A DNA stretch of 64,000 bases from Rhynchopus euleeides (taxonomy: Eukaryota; Euglenozoa; Diplonemea; Diplonemida; Diplonemidae): positions 682,001 through 746,000 of the forward strand of contig OY723292.1 in the NCBI GenBank assembly GCA_963210315.1. Reading direction: 5' to 3'. Both the position numbers and the translations under genes were made by a program. Under the pieces are notes generated by a model. That model worked only from the letters and a program-made list of their open reading frames with translations, did no database searches and was not told where the DNA came from. This document shows positions 55,019 through 64,000 of the stretch, in pieces (position 1 is the stretch's first letter; each line of letters starts with the position of its first letter).

Positions 55019-56545
55019 TCACGCCCGCCGCCTGCCCTGCAGGCCGCCCCGCTTGCTCCGCGGAGCCTTGCGGCCTTGCTTCGCCCCTCCCCGCCCCTTC
55101 CTCTGGGGTACCGCTTCTGACCCGCTGCCACCACCACCACCCTCTGCTGCTTCCCCAGCACCCGCAACACCCGCATCTGCCGCTGGCGGGCCCGCCTCGA
55201 CAGCGGCGGGCACACCGGCAGTGTCCTGGGGCGGGGGTCCCGCGGTGTGGGCTTCGGCGTTCCGCTGCCCCTCGTCCTGCTGCTGCTGTGCCGCCTTCGG
55301 CTGGGCAAGGCAGCAGGGCGTGACAGCCCCCAGCGTGCCTGCCTGCATCTCCGCATGAAACATCGATGGCCGCAGCGCAGGGTGCTCGCAGCGCAGCTGC
55401 GGCGGGGGCAGGCACCGCTGCACCCAGTCCCCCAGGCTGAACACCCGGCACCTTAGGCGATTTTCGACGAAGCGCAGCTCCGCCTCCTGCGACGTGCTGG
55501 CGTGCTTCTGCCACTCCTGCGCCACAAGGTGCTTCAGGCGGAACTCATGCAGCCTGGCCTGCCCTGCCGGCACACCACTCTCCACCCCCTCTGCCGCACC
55601 GCCGCCCCGCGGTGACCCCAGCGCCCGCCTGCGCGGCTTGACGAGGGTGCTGAAGGCGGCCCGGATGCGCCCCTCCACCTTCGCGCGGAACTCATTCTGC
55701 ATCGCGACGGCAGCGGCGTAGAGCCCCGCCAGCTCCTCCCCCGTCTCGAAGCTGCGGGAGTAGGGCACCGGGGTGCGGCGCTTCGGCGGCCTGCCCCGCT
55801 CCTTCTTCCACTGCTGCAGCACGGTGGCGACATGGGTATCCCGCCGCTCCGCCGTGGCGGCGGCGATAACCGCCAGCTTAAACCTGAAGAGGACCCCGAT
55901 GTGCTCGCCCCCCGTCTGCCCTCCGCAGGCCAAGGCGTGGCGCAGCCTGGAGGCGAAGGCGGGGTGGTGTGTCATCGTGGGGACCTTGCGGTGCACAGAC
56001 CCCCCACACGCCTGATACATTGTGTCAGCCGTCAGCACGCAGTGGCACTGTCGATCGGGGTGGGCTTGAGTGACGAGGGCAACCTCTAGGGTGTTGAGGC
56101 GGTGCAGGGTGCACAGCAGCGCTGCACGCCTCTTGTTGAACATCTCAACAAGCCGGACCTGGAGGAAGCGCACCTTGCGGTAGGCGCTGAGGACGCCTCC
56201 GGAGAATGAGCGGGACTGCACATAGTTCACCAGCATGTAGCGCACCAGGTGGGCCGCAGTTGCCTTCCTCCGGTAGCTGTGGACGTAGAGCTGCCAGCCA
56301 GGCTGGAACTCAAAGAGGGTTCCGCGTGCCTTGCTCGCCAGGATGCTGCGCCCTTCTCTGTATAGGGGTGCGGCGAAGGCGCCGATGCTGGCGGCGTACA
56401 GCCATGCGTAAGCCAGATACTGCTTCTCGTCGTAGGTCAGCGGGGCTCCCTCAGCCAGCCGTTGAGTGCACCACGCTTTGTACGACATGAACAGCGTGTT
56501 CGCATGGTGCTGCTGCTGCAGGAATGTCGGGCGGGGGTCTGGCAT
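55019..56545 (-). CDS. Unknown 508-residue basic protein
   Basis: Single exon. The N-terminal ~330 residues are a helix-rich region with regular hydrophobic spacing (YLAYAWLYAASIGAFAAPLY, MLVNYVQSRSFSGGVLSAYR, VRLVEMFNKRRAALLCTLHR). A basic patch follows (KKERGRPPKRRTPVPYS). Residues ~330-430 contain LKHLVAQEWQKHASTSQEAE. The last 90 residues are Ala/Gln/Gly-rich low complexity ending in a Lys/Arg-rich tail (RKGRGGAKQGRKAPRSKRGG). I do not recognise the family. The basic segments would suit a nuclear or nucleic-acid-binding protein, but this is inference. The start is chosen at MPDPRPTFLQQQ, which directly follows a long pyrimidine tract and TCTGAG acceptor on the minus strand; the frame is open further upstream through low-complexity sequence. 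Confidence 0.7.
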   Translation of the reverse strand: MPDPRPTFLQQQHHANTLFMSYKAWCTQRLAEGAPLTYDEKQYLAYAWLYAASIGAFAAPLYREGRSILASKARGTLFEFQPGWQLYVHSYRRKATAAHLVRYMLVNYVQSRSFSGGVLSAYRKVRFLQVRLVEMFNKRRAALLCTLHRLNTLEVALVTQAHPDRQCHCVLTADTMYQACGGSVHRKVPTMTHHPAFASRLRHALACGGQTGGEHIGVLFRFKLAVIAAATAERRDTHVATVLQQWKKERGRPPKRRTPVPYSRSFETGEELAGLYAAAVAMQNEFRAKVEGRIRAAFSTLVKPRRRALGSPRGGGAAEGVESGVPAGQARLHEFRLKHLVAQEWQKHASTSQEAELRFVENRLRCRVFSLGDWVQRCLPPPQLRCEHPALRPSMFHAEMQAGTLGAVTPCCLAQPKAAQQQQDEGQRNAEAHTAGPPPQDTAGVPAAVEAGPPAADAGVAGAGEAAEGGGGGSGSEAVPQRKGRGGAKQGRKAPRSKRGGLQGRRRA

Positions 56546-57284
56546 CTCAGAGGCATCAGTGGTGGAGGAGGGGAGGAGAGGGGGGGGCTGGCGGCGGTGG
56601 TGTCGGTGGGGAAGGCCCCCGGGTGGTATATGCTGGCCAGATGTGCTGCGAACCACAGGCAGCCCCCCCCCCCCCCCCCCGGACAGATCGGGAGGGGGGG
56701 TAGTGAACTCGAATTTGAAGGGAGCACAAGAATGATCACCCTTCACTCGTTATGCAGGTTGTGTCTGAAATCCAGTGTCGGGAGGGGGGGGGGGGGCAGA
56801 AAGACACTGGAAAACCAACGGGGAGGGTCGGGCTGCGGCTTTGGTGCTCGGTTTTCAGGGGGGGGGGAGGGACACGACTCTCTGAGGGTGTACGTCGGAG
56901 GGAGGGAGAGAGAGAAAGAGCTAGCCTGGAGGGGGGGCAGCCTGGTTAAAGGCGCTTATGCACCCCCCCTGCCACTCCCTTGCCGGAGGCGAGGGTGTGG
57001 CCCTTTCTGGCCAGGCATGAGACTCGAAGTCGGGTGAAGCATGGATCACGACACAGCAGTTGGTCTTTTCATTTCTTTAGTGTCACGTCACGATCCGGTG
57101 GGGCACACTGATAGCCTTTTCGAGGGCATTGTCTCTGAGAGACCATGTGACTCGCTGGAGAGCGGCCTGGAGGGGCGCACTGGAAACTTTACTGTGGCCG
57201 CTGGCAAGCTGGCCACGGTGAGGAATGCACGCGCATGGGAGACACAACGAGTAAGACCTGCCGAACAAACACCCTGAACAGATT
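56546..57284. other. Intergenic, contains repeat R2
   Basis: Pyrimidine-rich (minus strand) leader of the unknown gene, a G/C run, then repeat R2 (56702-56765) and several G runs. No gene. Confidence 0.45.
56702..56765. repeat. Dispersed repeat R, copy 2
   Basis: About 64 bp shared with 63262-63328 and more weakly with 43567-43615. The core forms a stem: GAAGGGAGCACAAGAATGAT and CACCCTTCACTCGTT. Each copy is next to a G run. Confidence 0.6.
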
Positions 57285-57396
57285 GGGGCCTTCGCTCAGA
57301 AGTCCAGGTGAGAAGGAATGAGCAGCCTCATGAAAAAAGTGGCTCCAAAATCGACAGAATTTGACATAATGTTTGGCACAGGGCGAAGACCCCCCC
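57285..57396. mobile_element. Hairpin element H5
   Basis: About 112 bp, ends GGGGCCTTCGCTCAGAAG and (inverted) GGGGGTCTTCGCCC. Shares inner sequence with H4. Target duplication unclear. Confidence 0.5.
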
Positions 57397-57665
57397 CACT
57401 GGAAAGTGGCACTGAGGTATGTTCTCTTCTTGAATATCCGTCAAAAGGCACAGATAACTATCCCAGTTGTGAGGGAGATTGAGGCACCTGGGTGAACATC
57501 AAGAGGGCTCACCTCAGGGGAGCAACGACAGTTGGTGTTTTCTTTCTCGAATACTGAACTCCCCCTCAGACAGCCCGGGCCCCTGAAGTGTTTGAAATCA
57601 ATCCGCGCTGAGCTGCCGACACCCAACTGACAAAACCCCTTTGCGTGTGCAAATGGTGAGTTCGG
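57397..57665. other. 3' flank of the cyclase gene
   Basis: No feature recognised. The sequence immediately downstream of the cyclase stop has no obvious polyadenylation signal. Confidence 0.3.
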
Positions 57666-60600
57666 CTACATTGTGCTGAAGAGGCCCTGCTTTGTTTCGA
57701 GACGCGACGCCACCGCAGCATGCAACACCGAACACACAGAGTACACCGCGCCGCGTTTGTGCAGTTCGCCTGCTGCTTCGGCAAACCCGCGTGTCTGCAT
57801 CGCGCTCGTGACATGCGTGTCCTGTGTTGCATACAGGACTGCCTCATCTTTTTGGACTGCCATCGCGTGCAGAAGCTGGCTGACCTGCACGCCCTGCCCC
57901 ACGGCAGTCACGAATCGCTGGTTGCCCGTCCCGACGTAGCCTGAGAACACCTTGCTGCTGCTCAAGCCACAGTGCAGCCCGTCACCCCTGCCGACGATGA
58001 GGGACGCGAAGCGCAGTGCCGCCTCCAGGTGACCCGCACACGGTGCCATTACATTCCACGCCACGAGCACAGACGTGCCGCACACATTCAACAAACGCCC
58101 ATCGCTGCGCCCGAGGCACGTCACCACCCTCAGTAGGTAGCTGTCTGCAAACACTGTCATATCCGCAGTCATGCCGTCTACCTCGCAGTCCAAGCAACCT
58201 GTGGTGGCGCTGCCCACCTCCGACAGCTTGTTGCTGAAGCGTTCCACTGCACGCAGCTTCGCACGCTGCGACTTGCGAGTTGTGTCGCTTCCGCTCGAGC
58301 AGCTGCCCAGGCTTCCGGTGCTTGAATGGCGCTGCAGCGGGTTGCGCCCTTGGTCCGTCACCAGCGCATGAGCTGCACGCTGCGGCATGCTCGCGGGCAC
58401 CAGCAGGCTGAGTGGGATGTCCCCGATGCCCTTCAGGGAGCGCTTGCCCAGCGGCACCACCATCGCCTGCTGCTGCTGCACGGCTGCGATGCGCGACACC
58501 ACCGCCTCCTCGACAACCACACCGCCGCACACGCCGTTGGCCTCAAGTCGCGCAGCACGGTTCACCGTCGGCCCGAAGTAGTCGCACCGCCGCACCACCG
58601 CATTTTGTTCCGCGGCCACCACCCCATGCGTCAGCCCCATGCGCACGCGCATCCCGCGCAGTCCGCGCCCTTCGTCTCCCGGCGCCTGCACCACCTCTAG
58701 CAGCCCTGCAGGCCACGTCGCCTGGAACAGCCGCTCCTGTGTGCGCAACCCGAACCGCACCGCCGTGTCCAGGTCCTTGAACGCCACCATGAACGCGTCA
58801 CCGATCGTCTTCACCTCGTACCCACCGCACTCCGCAATCACCTCGCGAATCAATGTGTTATGCAGGCGCAGCGCCTCCGCCATCGCTTCCGTGCACGCCT
58901 CCCACAGCCGCGTCGACCCTTGCACGTCTGTGAACAGCACCGCCGCATATCCCGTCTCCAGGCCCGGCGCCTCCGCCGCCTCTGTGTGGAAGTCCGCGTG
59001 CGAGGGCTCGTTTGCGAAGATCGCCTCCGGCATGAACGTTTTGTACTCGCGCATGTTCTTCACAAGCGTGTTCATCGCACACTGCATCACGTTGATCTCG
59101 CTCAGGAACGACCCACCCTCCTCAGCCGTCGCAATCCCGTCGATGTCTACCTGCGACACACGCAGAATCTCGCCTGCGAACTTCGAGACGGGCTGCGTGA
59201 GCATGTTGTTGAAAACCAGGAACACCAGCACGGACGTCATCGCAATCGCTACAATCACCATGATCGTTGCATTCGCACGCTGAGCCAGCTTTTTCTTCGT
59301 GTTGTCTTCATACACCTGCACGTCCTGCAACATCTCGCGCCGCCTCGCGTCCACCTCACGCATGATATCATCGCGCGGGATGAGTGCAATCACACCCCAC
59401 TCCACACCGTCACGCTTCCCGGGATCGCGCATATCCAGCGTCTTCGTCTGCGTGAAGAAGTCTTTGCTCTCCACGTCGCGCAAAAGCCTGTCATCACGGT
59501 GCAATGACACGACCTCGCTCTCATTCAGATGACGTTCGATGACAAGCACGCTGTCCATCCGCCCCTTGAAGAACTGCCCAGAGCGGTAGGGGTCACCGTG
59601 CTTTCGGACACTGTGACGCGCGTCATGAGAGGAATCATGGAGTGTTCCGTTGACGTACACATGGCACGATCCTTCACCGACAGATGCTGTAATGGTGGTC
59701 CACATACCGACTGGGAACCCACCTTGGACCGCCTTCGTGCGGCACCCGTACTGCAATATCAACAGGTACAGCTGTCCGTTCGCAAACAGCCGGATGTTGG
59801 CATCACCCACAAGCGAGTCGCTGAACAGGCGTGGTGTGGTGGCGCTGGGTGCCGTCTCTGTGTACAGCTCATCGGGGCGGATCCGCATGCTGACGGTGTA
59901 GCTATTCTCCCGCGACACATCAGGCACCAGCAGGCACCTCGTGCGGTTGGTTGTCAGTGACAGATGGTACGTCCGTGCCACACACTCTGTGCCGTCGGGG
60001 TACGCAAGCGTCTCATTGAAGGACTCGTACCGACTGCGCCACGGCTCCCCAGGCCCGCTCACCCGCGACTGTGCCACAAGAGGTGTGTCACGCGTCATGT
60101 TCCGGTAGAGGTATAGCGTCGTCGCACCGTCGAACACCAGCACCTCCTTCTGCAACTGTGCGTCAAACACGACACACGCCCCGCATGCACCATCACGCAT
60201 CTCGATGCCACTCATGTGATAACCAACGTTGACAGCTTTCCCCCCGCTCGCTGTCACATTCACCAACGTGAGGTACGGCTGCTCCTTGAAGTTGTCCCTC
60301 TGGTTAAACACCCCCGCATGATTCGTCCACCCGTCATTCTCATCGAGGTAGGAGGCAAGCGATGTGATGCGGACTTCGGGGTGATTGTGCATGTGAAACA
60401 CCCCCTCAAGGGTTTGAATGCTGGTCAGGTCGGCAATACCTCGCGTCCTCAGAGACGACACGCCAACAGACCCGAGGATTGCCTTGTCCGTCTGGTCGAT
60501 CACCAGCACAGTCATGTTCTGCAGGTTGCCGGTTCTCGTTGCCGACCCAAGAGCATCTGCAAGGAGGGTGGGCAACCCACTGTAAATCTCAACAGTGCCC

Positions 60601-62838
60601 AGGTGTTCCCCACTCAGGGACACCAGAGGCCTGAAGGCGGACATCTGCGGGATAAGGCCAACCCCTGGGAAGCTCAGCTTACCTGCCATCCATGTGGTGT
60701 GGGTGGCTGGCTGACCTCGCGTCACAGCAAGAGGGTCACCGATGTTGCCTGCTAATATGCGACTCATGTTGACTTCATATGTAGGTCTGGTATATCGGTA
60801 CATGGCGCCACGCGAGACGTAGTCAGGATCGTATTTATTCACCCCATACCGCCACCCTTCCTGTGTCTCTGCCACGGTCCCCACCACACCGTCCCGCCGC
60901 ATTTCGTCAGGCCGGTCGTCAGTTTTGTATAAACTCGTAGAGGTCCCTATGAAGAACCCCCGCGTTGTGAAGATGTTCATGCGCACAGCATCAATCTCTT
61001 GATCGCTGCTGATCATCAGGCGAACGAGTACAAGGAACATGACATCGAACTGCTGCCAGGAGCCATCGAAGTCGGCCAGCATGTCCTCCACCATCTTGAG
61101 GCGGTACTCCCGGTGCAGCACCTCCTTGTGCAGCATGTCCAGCAAGCTGCTGATGGTGCGGTCTGTGATGGCGTTCGACAGATGGATCGTGCTTCCTACA
61201 GAGTTTGTGTGCGACAGCGCAAGTGCGGTACGCCCATTGTCTATTGCCTCGTCTGTTGATTGCTGGCCCGCCACTGTCGCAAGGGAGAAGGTCACCACCG
61301 CAATCAGCAGCAGCATCGTCAGGCTCAGCCCCATGCTCGCCACCTTCAGCGGGATGCTGAAGGCGTTGGAAGTATGCACCTCGTCCGGCGGGCACGCCAT
61401 TCCACGACGCTGTCTCACAAACACCGCCGCAATCAGCACCACGTCCACACACCACCACCAGGCACGCAGCCACGCTGCCAGACAGCTCGAAGTCTGGAGA
61501 GGTGTCGCGCTGCGGCCTGCTGACGGCTCCTGCCATCTCGCGCGTCGGTGCGGGTGACGGGGCATCTGTCTGTGGCAGATCCCCTTCTGCGAAGGTCATC
61601 GCATCCAGGGCATACCCGGCACCGGGCACGTGCCGCCCGCCCCCACGCTCCACAAATGCCTGCAGCTTCGGGATGGCATGGTAGTCCAGTGCATGAACGG
61701 GGATCGTGACGTTGTGCGAGTACCCACGGATTGGGTGGTACTGCAGGAAGTAGGGGTTGGACACAAGGATGTACGCCTTCACCCCTGCCGCCTGTGCGCT
61801 CCACACCGTCTGCATCAGCGTGCACCCCGAGGCCTGCCGCATCAGCAGGATCCTGCCTGCCAGCCCTGCGTAGTCCGACACAGAGCACCCTTTGTCCGCA
61901 AGCTCTGTGGCGTACACCACCTCGTCTGTCTGCGATGTGTAAGGCAGCTCCCACGACAGCGACGTCTGCATCTGTGTCTCTTTCCTGCGTGGCCGCACAT
62001 CGTTGCCTCGCAGGCACAGCTTCTCCGCACCCGGCAGCTGCAGCTCTACCGCACACACCACGCACAGTGGCTCCTGTGCGCTGTTGTCAAGTGTCTCGCA
62101 TGTGCCGCTCAGTGCCATGATGTTCTTCGGACAGCGGTCCCACGGGTAGTGCTGGGGGTTTTCGAGCAACCTTGCCGGTATATCGTTGCACTGGTACTGG
62201 AACTTCCCTTTCACCTTCACACCCTTGTCGAGGGCGGCAAGCACTCTGTCGCCTTCAGAGCGGTGTGTGAATAAACTGGGAAATGACTCGATCCCAAAAC
62301 TGGAGCCAGTCATAGACTTTGGCTGGTCAAACCACCATGTGTCGACCACAAACAACATCGCAGCGCCTGCAGCATTCGCATTTTTCGCTTTGGTTATGAA
62401 CTTGCACGACCCCCGTCTCCCCATCACGATCTTGCCCGCAAAACTCTTGTTCCCCACGGCGTAGTCATCTGCGTAGCACCCTTCCCTCGAGGTACCCGCA
62501 GCCAGATCCCCTACCGCCTCCACCTCCAGCTCCTGGTTGTTCAGCGGGTGGTACAGATCGATGTGTGCCTCGGGTGCGTACGGCTCGAACTTGTTGTCAT
62601 ACACACATATCCATGTTCGCAACTCAGGCGGTTCAGTGATCACAAGCTTCATTGGACAACCCTCGATTGTACAGTATTCGCGTACTATCCATGTGGTGCT
62701 GTTGCACATCTGGTCGTTGTTGCCGCCACTGTAGTCAATTGTTATCCGCCCTAAGTTGGCGATGAGACATGAATTCCGGTCCGTCGGGCACTGCGGTTCG
62801 GCAGCCACCACAAGCAAAGCCAGGACAGCTGGGAGCAT
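57666..62838 (-). CDS. Receptor-type adenylyl cyclase, PA/LamG-like ectodomain, two cyclase domains (one frameshift)
   Basis: About 1720 residues in two overlapping frames (62838 to ~61455 and ~61455 to 57666). The start MLPAVLALLVVAAEPQ is a signal peptide. The ectodomain has two protease-associated (PA) domains (GKIVMGRRGSCKFITKAKNA; GRILLMRQASGCTLMQTVWS), then a membrane helix (SVAACLVVV.., VVLIAAVFVRQRR) and a second one (MGLSLTMLLLIAVVTFSLAT). Next come a Cache-like sensor, a laminin-G-like domain (SMRIRPDELYTE ... CHVYVNGTLHDSS), a further helix (ATIMVIVAIAMTSVLVFLVF) and a HAMP-like linker. The class III cyclase domain carries both metal-binding Asp (VLFTDVQGSTRLW; VKTIGDAFMVAF), the ATP-type Lys, and the Asn/Arg of FGPTVNRAARLE. 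A second, degenerate cyclase domain follows (LLNVCGTSVLVAWNV, VGTGNQRFVTAVGQGVQVS). It would make cAMP at the plasma membrane in response to an external signal. Confidence 0.85.
61449..61461 (-). other. Single-base frameshift in the cyclase membrane helix
   Basis: The two cyclase frames meet in the minus-strand run CTGGTGGTGGTGTGTGGAC. Without one T the frame continues as LVVVVDVVLIAAVFV, a perfect membrane helix. No GTATNN donor lies nearby, so an intron is unlikely. It is a sequencing/assembly slip in a GTG repeat or a true inactivating mutation. Confidence 0.75.
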
Positions 62839-63769
62839 GGTCACCCGAGCCCCTTCCCTCCCTCCCCCGCCCTCCCTCTCCTGAAACCTTCGGGTCGACA
62901 CCACAGGGATGGAAGCAGGGCCATTCCATGAACAACCGCAGACCGACACACCTCCACTGCACCTCCGCGGACCCTCTGTCACCCTCACATGCCTGCATGT
63001 CCCTGCACTGTGCGGAAGCAGCAATGCCTTGGGATGGTCTCCAAAGAAATTCGGCTTCCCGTTCCTGACATTTGCAATACATGGGACACTTCTCGGTGGA
63101 GGAGCTCTTACAGTACTGGCTGTCTGAACTGACCACCTGTGACATGTGAATCATGAGGAAACCCAACAGGCAGCTGCTGGAAACACTCTCATCCACTGCG
63201 CTGCAATGAAGCTCGACGAGGCAGTCGCTCCCAGGATCCCATGAAGAGCACAAAAAGGGGGGGTAGTGAAATCGAATTTGAAGGGAGCACAAGAATGATC
63301 ACCCTTCACTCGTTGTGCAGGTTGTACGTAAAGGGGGGGGTTGATTGCTGAGAGTGAGGGCAAAGGCAAATCTCCCGGCACCTTGAAAGGTGCTGGGAGA
63401 CAAAAGTGCCCAGGGGCAAATGGGAAAGATCTGCAAACGCCTGCACAGGATCATTCAAAAACCTGCGAGTTGGACCCGGGGAGGGAGGGCCAGAGAGGGG
63501 TGATTTCTTTTGACTATTTGTGGTTCGTGGTATGTAATACTCTCTCCGTGGGGAAAGCGGGCACACCCAAGCAACACCCGGTGGCCACCTGCAGAAGCAG
63601 TGGCAGTGGTGCTGGCCGTTCTCACATCCAACAGCTCTGTGACAATCTGTTCCTTTCTCTGGAGCACACCCCCCCCCACTCCAGCCAACCCAGATGGCAA
63701 CCTTTGCAAGCCGCACCGAGTGATGTATGACGGCACCCTCAGTTGCCCACCCAACGCAACCCGCCAATC
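62839..63769. other. Intergenic region upstream of the cyclase
   Basis: On the minus strand an acceptor-like GAAGGTTTCAG lies about 40 bases before the cyclase ATG. Repeat R3 is at 63262-63328. No gene. Confidence 0.45.
63262..63328. repeat. Dispersed repeat R, copy 3
   Basis: Matches 56702-56765 with one or two changes; same stem of GAAGGG and CCCTTC around GCACAAGAATGATCA. Confidence 0.6.
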
Positions 63770-64000
63770 TCATGCAAATGAGATTGGCGCCACGATCTGC
63801 AGGTAGAACGACGTGAACTCCGCAAAGTCAACATACCCGGCGCCCCCCAGCGAGCCGAGCTCCACCGCAATCGTCGCATCATCCACCAGCCTGCCCCCTG
63901 TCCTCCCCTGGAAGATCGCATCCCAATACTCCTGCAGCACCGCGACGGGCACACTCCCGGTGTCATCCGGGTCGAGACGCCTCCAACACCTGAAAATCTC
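63770..64000 (-). CDS. EF-hand-like protein, C-terminal part (runs off the window)
   Basis: 76 codons open to the window edge, ending TGA at 63770-63772. It contains a first EF-hand-like loop LDPDDTGSVPVAVLQEYWDA and a second SLGGAGYVDFAEFTSFYLQI. The first has the D-x-D-x-T-G pattern; the second lacks the leading Asp and may not bind calcium. The C-terminus is LQIVAPISFA. A GATTTTCAG acceptor-like site lies at the very start (63991-64000), so this may be the last exon rather than the middle of one. The family cannot be told from this fragment. Confidence 0.6.
   Translation of the reverse strand, partial: EIFRCWRRLDPDDTGSVPVAVLQEYWDAIFQGRTGGRLVDDATIAVELGSLGGAGYVDFAEFTSFYLQIVAPISFA

Noticed and set aside
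60991..61440. Continuation of the cyclase ectodomain frame past the first membrane helix
   Set aside because: After the GTG run the sequence in that frame loses protein-like character, whereas the other frame continues the cyclase.

Overview
The window is nuclear DNA of a unicellular eukaryote with a repeat-rich, GC-rich genome. The supported genes have GT-AG introns whose donors almost all read GTATNN. They lie among many transposon-like elements, telomere-like TTAGGG-variant blocks and long G/C homopolymers. All nine supported gene models are on the minus strand. Most have a pyrimidine-rich or CA-rich tract and an AG within a few to about 40 bases upstream of the start codon. One-way gene order, possible trans-splice acceptors and a receptor-type adenylyl cyclase of trypanosomatid style suggest a euglenozoan, perhaps a diplonemid. 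That placement is inference; no rRNA or spliced-leader gene was seen.

Layout. 1-4.1 kb: a DUF4116-repeat gene and a truncated tandem copy of it. 4.88-7.82 kb: a 2.9 kb element with ~260-270 bp terminal inverted repeats (TIRs) carrying two genes (a three-zinc-finger protein and an acidic-tailed unknown) and no recognisable transposase. 7.8-14.6 kb: intergenic DNA with several foldback elements and long homopolymers. 14.6-19.6 kb: a six-exon gene for an IQ / coiled-coil / Ig-like / PDZ-like scaffold protein. 20.5-28.7 kb: a pile of mobile elements, namely two copies of a TA-flanked foldback element (B), a telomere-like inverted-repeat element (T1) with a hAT-type insertion, a CATATGGGG-rich element (C), and an element with a 9-bp target duplication (D). 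29.0-32.5 kb: a two-exon gene for a long low-complexity protein. 33.2-41.7 kb: two tandem units bounded by shared 279-bp and 151-bp repeats, containing a second hAT-type copy, a decayed adenylyl-cyclase fragment and a 50-bp satellite. 41.7-48.5 kb: intergenic DNA with a third hAT-type copy and hairpin elements. 48.5-50.0 kb: a secreted WD40 protein gene. 50.1-54.3 kb: the second telomere-like element (T2), with an expanded GGGTA pentamer array. 55.0-56.5 kb: a gene of unknown function. 57.7-62.8 kb: a large membrane adenylyl cyclase gene with one apparent single-base frameshift inside its first membrane helix. 63.8-64.0 kb: the 3' end of an EF-hand-like gene.

The genes do not form an obvious pathway. 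Plausible cell roles are surface sensing and cAMP signalling (cyclase), a secreted or lumenal beta-propeller, and cytoskeletal scaffolding (IQ/coiled-coil/PDZ-like protein). The strongest signal of novelty is in the mobile DNA. The telomere-like blocks at 22.3-25.5 and 50.1-54.3 kb are two copies of one TIR-bounded giant inverted repeat. An exact empty site in T2 matches the hAT-type insertion in T1.
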